Below are positions 44,334 through 52,143 of a DNA stretch of 64,000 bases, in pieces. The notes beneath the pieces were generated by a model, which saw nothing but the letters and a program-made list of their open reading frames with translations, searched no databases and was not told where the DNA came from. The position numbers were made by a program, and so were the translations under genes. The stretch is from Shinella sp. PSBB067 (lineage in GTDB: Bacteria; Pseudomonadota; Alphaproteobacteria; Rhizobiales; Rhizobiaceae), in NCBI RefSeq assembly GCF_016839145.1, contig NZ_CP069304.1, forward strand, positions 1-64,000. The letters run 5' to 3'. The first letter of the stretch is position 1. Each line of letters opens with the position of its first letter.

Positions 44334-45203
44334 CTAGGAAAGATCGACCCGGCCGGCCCGGTCGAGGCGGCTGGAGAGTTGCAGGAGGATCAGCACCAGC
44401 GCGAGCACGAGCGTCGCGAGCGCCGATCCGAGCGGCCAGTTGAGTGCGGCGCCGAACTGCGTCTGCAAAAGGTTCGCCACCATCGTCCCGTCCGGCCCGC
44501 CGACGAGCACGGGCGCGACGAAATCGCCGAAGGACAGGCAGAAGGTCATGGTCGCGCCGGCGACGACCCCGCCGAGCGACAGCGGGAAGATCACCTTCCA
44601 GAAGGTCATGAACGGGCCGACGCCGAGGTCTTCCGAGGCCTCGATCAGGCGGCGCGGAATGTTGTCGAGAACCGCGAAGAGCGGCATGACCATGAAGGGC
44701 ACGAAGATATAGACCAGCGTCACCACCATGGCGGTCTGGTTGTAGAGGAAGACATCGAGCGGCGCCGAGACGATGCCGGTTGAGACCAGCAGCGAGTTCA
44801 GCGCGCCGTCCGTGCCGAGGATGATCTTCCACGTATAGGCGCGCAGCAGGTAGGACACCCAGAGCGGCACGATCACCGACATGTAGAGAAGGTTGCGCAG
44901 CGCGCGCGAGCGGACGGTGAAGACGAGGAAATAGGCGAGCGGATAGCCGAGCAGCAGCGAGCAGAGCGTGACGCTGGCGGCGATCTTCAGCGTGCGCAGG
45001 ATGACGGTGGTATATTGCGGGTCGGCGGCGATCTGCGCGTAGTTGCCGAACTGGAAATCCGGATAGAACAGCGGGAACTGCCGCGACCAGAAGCCCACCG
45101 AGATCATGATCGCATAGGGCACGACCATCAGCAGCAGCACCCAGAAGAGCGGCAGCGAGAACAGGGCGGCAAAGCCGGGGAAGGTGCGGCGGGTGAGGTT
45201 CAT
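44334..45203 (-). CDS. Polyamine-type ABC transporter permease (PotB/PotH-like)
   Basis: A 289-residue permease with six helices and the EAA loop EASEDLGVGPFMTFWKVIFPL. It is typical of the spermidine/putrescine class. The ATG at 45203 overlaps the ATPase stop by 4 bp. It is the partner of the PotC-like permease. Confidence 0.9.
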   Translation of the reverse strand: MNLTRRTFPGFAALFSLPLFWVLLLMVVPYAIMISVGFWSRQFPLFYPDFQFGNYAQIAADPQYTTVILRTLKIAASVTLCSLLLGYPLAYFLVFTVRSRALRNLLYMSVIVPLWVSYLLRAYTWKIILGTDGALNSLLVSTGIVSAPLDVFLYNQTAMVVTLVYIFVPFMVMPLFAVLDNIPRRLIEASEDLGVGPFMTFWKVIFPLSLGGVVAGATMTFCLSFGDFVAPVLVGGPDGTMVANLLQTQFGAALNWPLGSALATLVLALVLILLQLSSRLDRAGRVDLS

Positions 45204-46291
45204 CGCCCGCCCTCCGCTTCGAAGACCAGCACGTCGGCGGGGTCGATGCCGATCGTCACGCGGTCGCCGGGCGCAAGCTCCGCCGGGACGGCCGTGCGTG
45301 GAAGCTCCGCGAAGATCGGCCTTGCGGCTCCTTCGGGCATGACCTCGACCCGCAGCCGGTCGCCGTGGAACAGGCGCTCCATGACGGTGCAGGCGAGCGT
45401 GTTTTCCGCTCCGGCCGCCGTGACATGCAGGTGCTCGGCGCGAAGGCCTAGGCTGGCATGGCGGCCGGCGGCAAGGCGGGCGGCCTCGCCGCGCCGGCTG
45501 TGCAGCACCTGTCCGCCCGCAAGCCGGAAGGCGCCGCCGCCGAGGGCCTCGGCATCCGCCAGGTTCGCCCCGCCGATGAAGTCAGCGACATAGGGGCTGG
45601 CGGGACGATCGTAGAGATCCGTCGGCGAGCCGACCTGCGCGATGCGGCCCTCTCTCATGACGACGATGCGGTCGGAGAGCGCCAGCGCCTCGTTCTGGTC
45701 GTGCGTGACCATGAGGAAGGTGATGCCGAGCTCGCGGTGCAGGCGCTTCAGCTCCACCTGCATGCCCTCGCGCAGCTTCACGTCGAGCGCCGAAAGCGGC
45801 TCGTCGAGCAGCAGCACGCGCGGGCGGCGCACGATGGCGCGCGCCATCGCGACGCGCTGGCGCTGGCCGCCCGAGAGGGCGCCGGGCCGCATGCCGGCCT
45901 TGCCCTCCAGCCCGACCATGGCGAGGGCGTCGGCGACGCGCCTGTCCCGCTCGGCCTTCGCCACGCGGCCGGATTTCACCGAAAGGCCGTAGCCGATATT
46001 CTCCGCCACGCTCATATGCGGAAACAGCGCATAGTCCTGGAAGACCGTGTTGACCGGCCGGCGATAGGGCGGGCTGTCCGTCACGTCCTGTCCGGCGATG
46101 GCGATGCGGCCCGCGCTCGCCTGCTCGAAGCCGCCGATCAGCCGAAGCGTCGTCGTCTTGCCGCAGCCCGACGGGCCGAGCAGGGTTACGAACTCGCCCT
46201 CGGCAATCGCAAGGTCGGTCTCCTGGAGGGCAAGGAATGCGCCATATCGTTTCGCAACGCCGTCGAGCGTTACAATCGGGTTGGAGGTCAT
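45200..46291 (-). CDS. Polyamine-type ABC transporter ATP-binding protein (PotA-like)
   Basis: A 363-residue ATPase with Walker A GPSGCGKTT near residues 38-46, Q-loop VFQDYALFPHM, signature LSGGQRQR, Walker B LLLDEPLSALD, and a C-terminal TOBE regulatory domain. ATG 46291 was chosen because homology begins there, with GGGGATCCG upstream. It follows the binding-protein gene by 77 nt containing a 13-bp stem-loop. Confidence 0.9.
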   Translation of the reverse strand: MTSNPIVTLDGVAKRYGAFLALQETDLAIAEGEFVTLLGPSGCGKTTTLRLIGGFEQASAGRIAIAGQDVTDSPPYRRPVNTVFQDYALFPHMSVAENIGYGLSVKSGRVAKAERDRRVADALAMVGLEGKAGMRPGALSGGQRQRVAMARAIVRRPRVLLLDEPLSALDVKLREGMQVELKRLHRELGITFLMVTHDQNEALALSDRIVVMREGRIAQVGSPTDLYDRPASPYVADFIGGANLADAEALGGGAFRLAGGQVLHSRRGEAARLAAGRHASLGLRAEHLHVTAAGAENTLACTVMERLFHGDRLRVEVMPEGAARPIFAELPRTAVPAELAPGDRVTIGIDPADVLVFEAEGGR

Positions 46292-46327
46292 CGGATCCCC
46301 GTGTCTGTTGAAATGTCTCGCGTGGGT

Positions 46328-46362
46328 GGCGGAAAGCGCCCCGACTGGCGGCGCTTTCCGCC
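46328..46362 (-). other. Stem-loop downstream of polyamine-binding-protein gene
   Basis: A perfect 13-bp inverted repeat (46328-46340 with 46350-46362, arms GGCGGAAAGCGCC and GGCGCTTTCCGCC) with a 9-nt loop lies 6 nt past the binding-protein stop and before the ATPase start. It is one of the two longest stems in the window. Confidence 0.7.
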
Positions 46363-46368
46363 GGGGCC

Positions 46369-47427
46369 TTACGGCGCGGCCTTCACGGCGTTCCAGGTTT
46401 CCAGATACTTGTCGAGGCGGACGGGCTGCTGCCACATGACGAGGCTCTTGACGAACTCGACATTGTCGACCTGGCGATCCTTCTTCATCTGGTCATCCAT
46501 GCAGCCCTGCACGGCCTTCGGATTGACCGGGAAATAGCCGGTGGACTGAGCGACGCCGCACTGGCCCTCGGGCGACTGCATGAAGCTCATGAACTTGTAG
46601 GCGCATTCCTCGTTCGGGGAGTCCTTCACCAGCATCATGGAGTCCATCCAGCCCTCAGCCTTTTCCTTCGGCGTGAACTCGACGACCTCGAAGCCCTTCT
46701 TGAGGTTGTTGACGTCCTTGCTGGTCAGGCCCGTCCAGGCGTTGGAGACATAGACCTCCTGGTTGGCCATCAGCTCTGTCAGTTCGCCCGCCGAGGCCCA
46801 GTACTTGCGGATCAGCGCCTTCTGCTCGATGAGCTTGGCCTTCACCGCCTCCAGTTGCTCGTCGGTGAGGTCGAAGACATTGTCGTAGCCGAGATAGCGC
46901 GCCGTCCAGTAGAGCGCCGACTTGTCGTCCCAGAGCGAGACCTTGCCCTTGAGGGCGGGGTCGAACAGGACCGAGATGGAATCCGGCTTGGTGGCCAGCT
47001 TGTCGGGGCGGTAGATCAGCGAGACGGAGCCCCAGATCAGCGGCACGGCCCAGGTCTCGCCGTCGGCCACCACGTCGCTCTGCTTGGAGAATTCCGGATA
47101 GATGCCGTCGAAGCCTTCCACCCTGGCCGTGTCGATCGGCGCGACGAAGCCGGCCTGCCGCATCATCGGCACGGTATCGAGCGAGGGGCTGATGACGTCG
47201 TAGACGCCGCCGCCGGCGGCGAGCTTGGCGGCGAAGTCGTCGTTCGAGCCGACATAGGAGGCCGTCACCTTGCAGTCCGAGGCGGCCTCGAACTTGGAGA
47301 TGAAGCTGTCAACCGCATAACCCTCCCAGGTCAGGTAGTTGAGCTCGCCGGCCTTCGCGACGAGGGTCTGGGGGATGAGGCTTGCGGCAGCAAGGGCGAG
47401 AATTGCGGATCTGCGCAGTCTGGACAT
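46369..47427 (-). CDS. Polyamine-type ABC transporter substrate-binding protein (PotD/PotF-like)
   Basis: A 352-residue periplasmic protein with a Sec signal (residues 1-26). The mature part begins GELNYLTWEGYAVDSFISKFEAASDCKV, characteristic of PotD/PotF. Aromatic and acidic residues in WAVPLIWGS and the YWASAGELTELMANQEV segment fit amine binding. The start ATG 47427 has GAAGGGGAAC upstream, 28 nt after the regulator gene. The ligand may be putrescine, spermidine or a related amine. Confidence 0.88.
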   Translation of the reverse strand: MSRLRRSAILALAAASLIPQTLVAKAGELNYLTWEGYAVDSFISKFEAASDCKVTASYVGSNDDFAAKLAAGGGVYDVISPSLDTVPMMRQAGFVAPIDTARVEGFDGIYPEFSKQSDVVADGETWAVPLIWGSVSLIYRPDKLATKPDSISVLFDPALKGKVSLWDDKSALYWTARYLGYDNVFDLTDEQLEAVKAKLIEQKALIRKYWASAGELTELMANQEVYVSNAWTGLTSKDVNNLKKGFEVVEFTPKEKAEGWMDSMMLVKDSPNEECAYKFMSFMQSPEGQCGVAQSTGYFPVNPKAVQGCMDDQMKKDRQVDNVEFVKSLVMWQQPVRLDKYLETWNAVKAAP

Positions 47428-47455
47428 GTTTGTTCCCCTTCATGTCTTTGGTTGG

Positions 47456-48856
47456 TCATTTCGCCCGCTTTGTCTTTCGGACGAGGGTGGCGATATCGAT
47501 TCCGAGCGCCTTGGCGGCGCCTCTCTTGCTTCCATGCTCTGCGATGGATTTTTCCAGGACCCAGCTTTCGAAGGCCTGCATCAGGTCCCGGAAGCTTTGC
47601 GGCGATGTCTCCCCATCGCCGACCGGGCGGGCAGGGGCAGGCCGTGACGCAGCCCCCTCGGCGACGATGAAATGCTCGGCGAGCGCCATGTCCTCGGCGC
47701 TCGCCGCGGCGCGCTCGAGGATGTTCGTCAGCTCCCGCACATTGCCGGGAAAGGCATGGGCGGAAAGCCGCTTGGTGAAGGCCGCGGAAAGCTGCAGCGT
47801 CGGCGTGCGGCCGGCATTGAGCCGCCGCAGGACGTTCTCGGTCAGCGCGGCGACCAGTTCCGGCTGGTCCCGCAGCGCCGGCAGCTCCAGCGTCACGACG
47901 GCGATGCGGTAATAGAGGTCGCGGCGGAAGGCGCCGCTCCCGATCAGGTCCGGCAGGTCGGCATTGGTGGCGGTGACGAGGCTGATGCGCGCCTTGCGCC
48001 GCTGCATCGAGCCGAGGCGGCTGAAGGTCTGGCTTTCGAGAAAGGCGACGAGCTTCATCTGCGAGACGGGCGAAAGGTCCGTCACCTGGTCGAGGAAGAG
48101 CGTGCCGCCGTCGGCCGCCTCCACGAAGCCGAGCTTGCCGCGCGTCGAGGTGTCGAGCGACGAGCCCGGCTCGATGCCGAACATCTCCGCGTCGAACTGC
48201 GCGTCGCTCAACATGCCGCAATTGACGTGGACGAAGGGCGGCGCATCGGAGGCGCCGGCCTTGCCGATGAAGCGGGCAAGTTCCGTCTTGCCCGTGCCGG
48301 TCTCGCCGGTCAGGAGCACGGCGCTGCCGCGCTCGATGGCGGTGGCGGCCCGGCGGGCGATGGTGGCGAGGCGCGGCGTGAGCACGGGGCCGCCACCGCC
48401 GGCAGCCGGCAGGGGCTCTGCCCCGAAGCGGAAATGGTCGCTGCGCTCGTAGCCGCGGCTGTGCCGCCCGGTCTCGCGCATCGTCAGCAGCGCGCCATAG
48501 GCGCCGCCGTCGGGCGTGCGCAGGATGCCGATCGAGGCGGTGACGTTGCGCTGCGAATTGAGCGTGCCGGAAACCTCGGTGCGCTTGAGCTGCCGCAGGG
48601 CGCTCGCGAGCTTCTGGACGAGGGGGCCGGCCGTCTTGGCGTGTTTCGCCAGATCCGAGCCGACGAGGTCGCCGCGCGCCAGGTTCAGCAGCAGTTCGAG
48701 CTTGCCGTTGACCAGCTTGATTGTCCCGTCCGTCTCCAGCAGCGCCACGCCGTCGGGGAAGGCTTCGAGGAAGGCGCCGAACTGCGGCTCGTCGATGAAG
48801 GAGGGACGCAGGCGCCGCTGGCCGGATGGGGTGAGGTCGTTGGCGTAGAATTTCAT
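47456..48856 (-). CDS. TyrR-like regulator with degenerate sigma-54 contact loop
   Basis: A 466-residue protein. It has a PAS-like sensor (residues 20-130), a AAA+ domain with Walker A GETGTGKT (184-191) and Walker-B-like LFLDQV (253-258), and a C-terminal Fis-type helix-turn-helix (436-466, GAAKALGIDIATL). The GAFTGA loop of sigma-54 activators is replaced by GSSLDT at 231-236, so contact with sigma-54 is not expected. It resembles TyrR/PhhR, which act with sigma-70. Walker B has Gln for the usual catalytic Glu, so ATP hydrolysis is doubtful. The ATG overlaps the PAS gene stop by 4 bp. Confidence 0.85.
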   Translation of the reverse strand: MKFYANDLTPSGQRRLRPSFIDEPQFGAFLEAFPDGVALLETDGTIKLVNGKLELLLNLARGDLVGSDLAKHAKTAGPLVQKLASALRQLKRTEVSGTLNSQRNVTASIGILRTPDGGAYGALLTMRETGRHSRGYERSDHFRFGAEPLPAAGGGGPVLTPRLATIARRAATAIERGSAVLLTGETGTGKTELARFIGKAGASDAPPFVHVNCGMLSDAQFDAEMFGIEPGSSLDTSTRGKLGFVEAADGGTLFLDQVTDLSPVSQMKLVAFLESQTFSRLGSMQRRKARISLVTATNADLPDLIGSGAFRRDLYYRIAVVTLELPALRDQPELVAALTENVLRRLNAGRTPTLQLSAAFTKRLSAHAFPGNVRELTNILERAAASAEDMALAEHFIVAEGAASRPAPARPVGDGETSPQSFRDLMQAFESWVLEKSIAEHGSKRGAAKALGIDIATLVRKTKRAK

Positions 48857-50022
48857 GACGTGGCCTCCTGCAGAAGGCCGCGCGCCCTGCGGCGGCTCTT
48901 GCGCCGGGCGGTCAGCACGTAGCGGCGCATCTCGCCCTCGATGCGCGCGGCGCGGAAGCGCCAGACGTCGCGGCTGGCATCGGCGGCGATGACGGCAAGG
49001 TCGCATTCGCCGTCGCTGTCCTCGCCGGCAAGGGCCGCCTGCCGGAGCTTGTCGAGCGCGTTGCGCGTTTCGACGAACTGCTGCAGCGGCCGGCCGAGCA
49101 CCTGTTCGGCGGTCCGCCCCCAGACGCTCTCCGCCGCAGGGTTGGTCGCCAGCAGGAGGCCGTCCTCGGAGATGACGAGGATCGGGTCCGGCGCGGCGCT
49201 CAGGATGTCCTGCATCGTGTCCGCCCGGTCGGCGAGCTGCTGCTCGCGCTGGCGGTGCGCCCCGATATCGCGGGTCGTGCCCCAGAGCCGCACGAGGAAA
49301 CCGTCCTTGATCGCGGCGCGGAAATCGTTTTCGACGAGCATTTCACTGTCGTCGTGCCGGCGGTCGACGGCGGCGGCGCGGTCGAGGCGGTAGCCGGAGC
49401 GCACGAGATCGCGCACCATGCGGCGGTTGATCTCGGTCGCCGGGAAATAGCGCGAGACCGGCTGGATGTTGAAATCAAGCCCTTCCGGCACCCTGTAGAG
49501 CCGGGCCATCGCCTCGTTGCAGGCGCGCCAGCGGCTCTGGTTGGAGAAGATGCGCTCGACGATCTCGTCCTCGGCGAGCGCCGTGTCGACCGGTTCGAGG
49601 AATTCGATGCACCAGCACGCTTCCGTCGCCGCGCCGATCATCTGCGAGAGGATTTCCACGCGCTCGGCGAGCTCCGGCCCGATGCCGAGCACGCTTTCCG
49701 GCAAGGGCTGCTTGATGACGGCGAGCCCGCGGCCCGGATCGGAGACCACGGTGGCGATCATCGGGATTTCGCTATATTGCGGTGAATTCACCCAGACGGC
49801 GAGCCCGGACACGAACGGCTGGCCGTCGCGGGCGATGGCGCGCAGCATCTGCGCCGAGGTACTGCTGTAGATGCGCTCCAGCGGCACGCTTTCACCGTGC
49901 CCAAGCGCGATGGCAAGCTCGTGCGCCTCTCTCGCGTTGACGGCGCAGATACGGCCTTCGGCGTCGATCCAGTCGACCAGCAGGGCATCGAAATTGGCGG
50001 TGCCGGGCGCGTGTACTTTCAT
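48853..50022 (-). CDS. PAS-domain protein, likely partner of the TyrR-like regulator
   Basis: A 389-residue cytoplasmic protein with two PAS-like regions: one diverged around residues 180-265 (RACNEAMARLYRVPEG) and one clear at 275-345 (AAPDPILVISEDGLLLATNPAAE). No kinase, cyclase or DNA-binding domain is visible; the basic tail RRKSRRRARG could contact nucleic acid or protein. ATG 50022 was chosen for its GGATCTGGA site. It is coupled by 4 bp to the regulator gene, suggesting a sensory partner. Confidence 0.7.
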   Translation of the reverse strand: MKVHAPGTANFDALLVDWIDAEGRICAVNAREAHELAIALGHGESVPLERIYSSTSAQMLRAIARDGQPFVSGLAVWVNSPQYSEIPMIATVVSDPGRGLAVIKQPLPESVLGIGPELAERVEILSQMIGAATEACWCIEFLEPVDTALAEDEIVERIFSNQSRWRACNEAMARLYRVPEGLDFNIQPVSRYFPATEINRRMVRDLVRSGYRLDRAAAVDRRHDDSEMLVENDFRAAIKDGFLVRLWGTTRDIGAHRQREQQLADRADTMQDILSAAPDPILVISEDGLLLATNPAAESVWGRTAEQVLGRPLQQFVETRNALDKLRQAALAGEDSDGECDLAVIAADASRDVWRFRAARIEGEMRRYVLTARRKSRRRARGLLQEATS

Positions 50023-50156
50023 TCCAGATCCGATCCGAAGTGGCCTGTTGCTCCGGCATTGCACCAGAGGACATGCGCAATCCCGCCACAATTCCCGCCG
50101 GTGGCAACCCATATTTGAACGGCAGGCGGAAAAATGCGCCGGATCGGCGCGTCATG

Positions 50157-50192
50157 TGCGCAGAAGTGCAGCATTCGCTGCGGTATTGCGCA
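50157..50192. promoter_or_regulatory. Nested symmetric inverted repeat upstream of PAS/TyrR-like operon
   Basis: The pattern is TGCGCA-N5-GCAGC-N4-GCTGC-N5-TGCGCA, with both arm pairs perfect and equally spaced around one centre. It lies 135 nt upstream of the PAS gene in the gap 50023-50363, which holds no supported gene. It is a good candidate operator for the TyrR-like regulator (inference). Confidence 0.5.
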
Positions 50193-50363
50193 TGATGAGG
50201 GCCTGCGGACCGGCGCGATGGCACTCCGCCCACCGGGATGCTGGAGTTCGCGAGGTGCAACTCCTGCATGTCGGGGCGGGCACGGGTGAACCGATGATCG
50301 CCAAGGTGGCGGGCGGCGCCGCACGGCTCGGCGCCGAGCCGCGCCATTGGCACGGCGCGCAGG

Positions 50364-50744
50364 CTTCGGCACGATCGTCTCGTCTCGGCGCGGTGGGGCG
50401 AGACGGAGGACGTGCCGTTCGCCGAGGACATCGAGGACCTGCTGCAACTGACCGGCATCGACGGCGGCGTCGCGCTGCACTATCGCGACGCGGGGTTTCG
50501 CGCGCGGCTCTCGGTCTCCTCATCTGGTACAGCAATCGCGGCCGCACGGCCTATCCCTGGGGGCGGGCGGCATGTGGCGCTGGGCGTCGAGCCCGTCGCC
50601 TCGGCCTTCGATCTCGGACCGGCGGTCTCCACCGCCGCCAATCCGCTGGCGCGGGCCGGCACGCCGACGGCGCTCGCCTTCGCGCCGGACCGCCCCTTCC
50701 TCACCCGCTACCGCCTTTCCGCGGAGCCGGCCCCCACGGGCTGA
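50364..50744 (+). pseudogene. Aldose 1-epimerase-like remnant with several frameshifts
   Basis: Pieces of one protein appear in alternating frames: FGTIVSSRR, then WGETEDVPFAEDIEDLLQLTG, then GLLIWYSNRGRTAYPW, then GRHVALGVEPVASAFDLG through NPLARAGTPTALAF. These match in order the C-terminal part of aldose 1-epimerase-like proteins, with frame changes near 50390, 50515 and 50560 and no N-terminal two-thirds. The remnant ends 28 nt before the SDR gene, so both probably came from a sugar-degradation operon. Sequencing errors could explain the frameshifts but not the missing N-terminal part. Confidence 0.7.
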
Positions 50745-50772
50745 GCAATCATCCACAAGACAGGACACGATC

Positions 50773-51519
50773 ATGAATCAAGGGACTGGACGACTGGCCG
50801 GACGCGTGGCCGTCGTCACCGCGGCCGGCCAGGGCATCGGCCGGGCCACCGCCGAGCCGGCTGGCGGCGGAAGGGGCCGAGGTTTACGCCAGCGACATCA
50901 AGCCGACCTCCTCGCCAGCCTTCAGGGCGCCGCGACGGCGCGGCTGGATGCGACCGACGCGGCGGCGGCCGCCTATTTCTCCGCCTTCGCGCGGATCGAC
51001 GTCCTGGTGCACGCGGTCGGCTACGTCCACCAGGGCACCATCGAGGAATGCGGGCCGGAGGACTGGCGGCGCTCGGTGAGCATCACGCTCGACAGCGCCT
51101 ACAACGTTATCGGCAGGGCGGTCCCGAAGATGAAGGCGCATGGCGGCAGCATCGTCACCATCGGCTCGGTCGCCTCCTCCATCAAGGGCTTCCCGCGGCG
51201 CGCGGCCTATGGCGCGGCCAAGGGCGGCGTCATCGGCCTCACCAAGGCGGTTGCCACGGACTATGTCTCCTTCGGCATCCGCTGCAATTCCGTTTGCCCG
51301 GGAACGGTCGCCTCGCCCTCGCTGGAGGAGCGCATCGGCGAACTTGGCGAAACCCTCGGCAGCAGGGAGGAGGCCTACCGCGCCTTCATCAGCCGCCAGC
51401 CCGCCGGCCGCTTCGGCACGGTGGAGGAGATCGCCGCGTTTTGCGCCTTCCTCGCGTCGGACGAGGCGGCCTTCATCACGGGGCAGGCGATCAATGTCGA
51501 TGGCGGGATCACCATCTGA
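50773..51519 (+). CDS. SDR-family dehydrogenase with a locally frameshifted segment
   Basis: A 248-residue SDR resembling 2-keto-3-deoxy-L-fuconate/3-hydroxybutyrate dehydrogenases (IGSVASSIKGF, AAYGAAK, NSVCPGTVASPSLEERI). The catalytic Ser, Tyr and Lys are intact. Residues 29-44 (PAGGGRGRGLRQRHQA) are not SDR-like; shifting the frame between about 50856 and 50903 restores a normal RLAAEGAEVYASDIKP. Two compensating indels thus scramble the strand that recognises the cofactor ribose. The enzyme may be inactive or of altered cofactor use unless the indels are sequence errors. Confidence 0.75.
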   Translation: MNQGTGRLAGRVAVVTAAGQGIGRATAEPAGGGRGRGLRQRHQADLLASLQGAATARLDATDAAAAAYFSAFARIDVLVHAVGYVHQGTIEECGPEDWRRSVSITLDSAYNVIGRAVPKMKAHGGSIVTIGSVASSIKGFPRRAAYGAAKGGVIGLTKAVATDYVSFGIRCNSVCPGTVASPSLEERIGELGETLGSREEAYRAFISRQPAGRFGTVEEIAAFCAFLASDEAAFITGQAINVDGGITI

Positions 51520-51579
51520 GGGGCTGGAACGGCGGGCAAATCGGGGCATACTGGCGGCCATGAGGGAGGATGTTCCGAC

Positions 51580-52128
51580 ATGGCCGTTCTGCAGACGACG
51601 CACCTGACGCTCAAGCCCTGCCGCCCGGAAGACCGCGAAGATTTCATCGGCCTCGAACGCGACCGGGAGGTCATGCGCTTCCTGAACGGCGGGCACGCCA
51701 TCGAGCCTGACACGGTCGATCCGGACGCGACCTTCCTGCGGCCGCGGGGGACGGAGCACCATGTCTGGACGGCGCGGCGCACGGCGGACGGCACCTTCGT
51801 CGGCTGGTTCTGCCTGTGGCCGGAAGGCGAGGCGCTGGCCGAGCTCGGCTACCGCCTGCGCCGGGCGGAATGGGGGCAGGGGCTCGGAGCGGAAGGCGCC
51901 GCGGCCCTCGTCGACTGGGGCTTCCGCAATGCCGGATACGAGCGGATCGTGGCGACCACGATGGCGGTGAACCGCGCCTCGCGCCGCGTCATGGAGAAGA
52001 TCGGCCTGAAATACACGCGCACCGTCCATGCCGGCCTGCCCGACGCCATTGCCGGCAGCGAGCATGGCGAGGTCTGGTACGAGCTGTCGCGGGCGGAGTG
52101 GCTGTCGGGACGGGAACGCCCGTCCTGA
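51580..52128 (+). CDS. GNAT-family N-acetyltransferase (RimJ/RimL-like)
   Basis: A 182-residue acetyltransferase. N-terminal LTLKPCRPEDREDFIGL, the strand ELGYRLRRAEWGQGLGAEGAAAL (acetyl-CoA pyrophosphate loop) and NRASRRVMEKIGLKYTRTVH match the RimJ/RimL group, which acetylates ribosomal proteins, amines or small molecules. The start ATG 51580 has GAGGGAGGATG upstream. It converges with the E2 gene, 15 nt away. The substrate is unknown. Confidence 0.85.
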   Translation: MAVLQTTHLTLKPCRPEDREDFIGLERDREVMRFLNGGHAIEPDTVDPDATFLRPRGTEHHVWTARRTADGTFVGWFCLWPEGEALAELGYRLRRAEWGQGLGAEGAAALVDWGFRNAGYERIVATTMAVNRASRRVMEKIGLKYTRTVHAGLPDAIAGSEHGEVWYELSRAEWLSGRERPS

Positions 52129-52143
52129 TCGCAGCGCCGGGCG

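Noticed and set aside
41947..44832. 961-codon open frame covering the aldehyde dehydrogenase and permease genes in another frame
   Set aside because: The Arg/His/Pro-rich translation contains none of the motifs seen in the correct frames.
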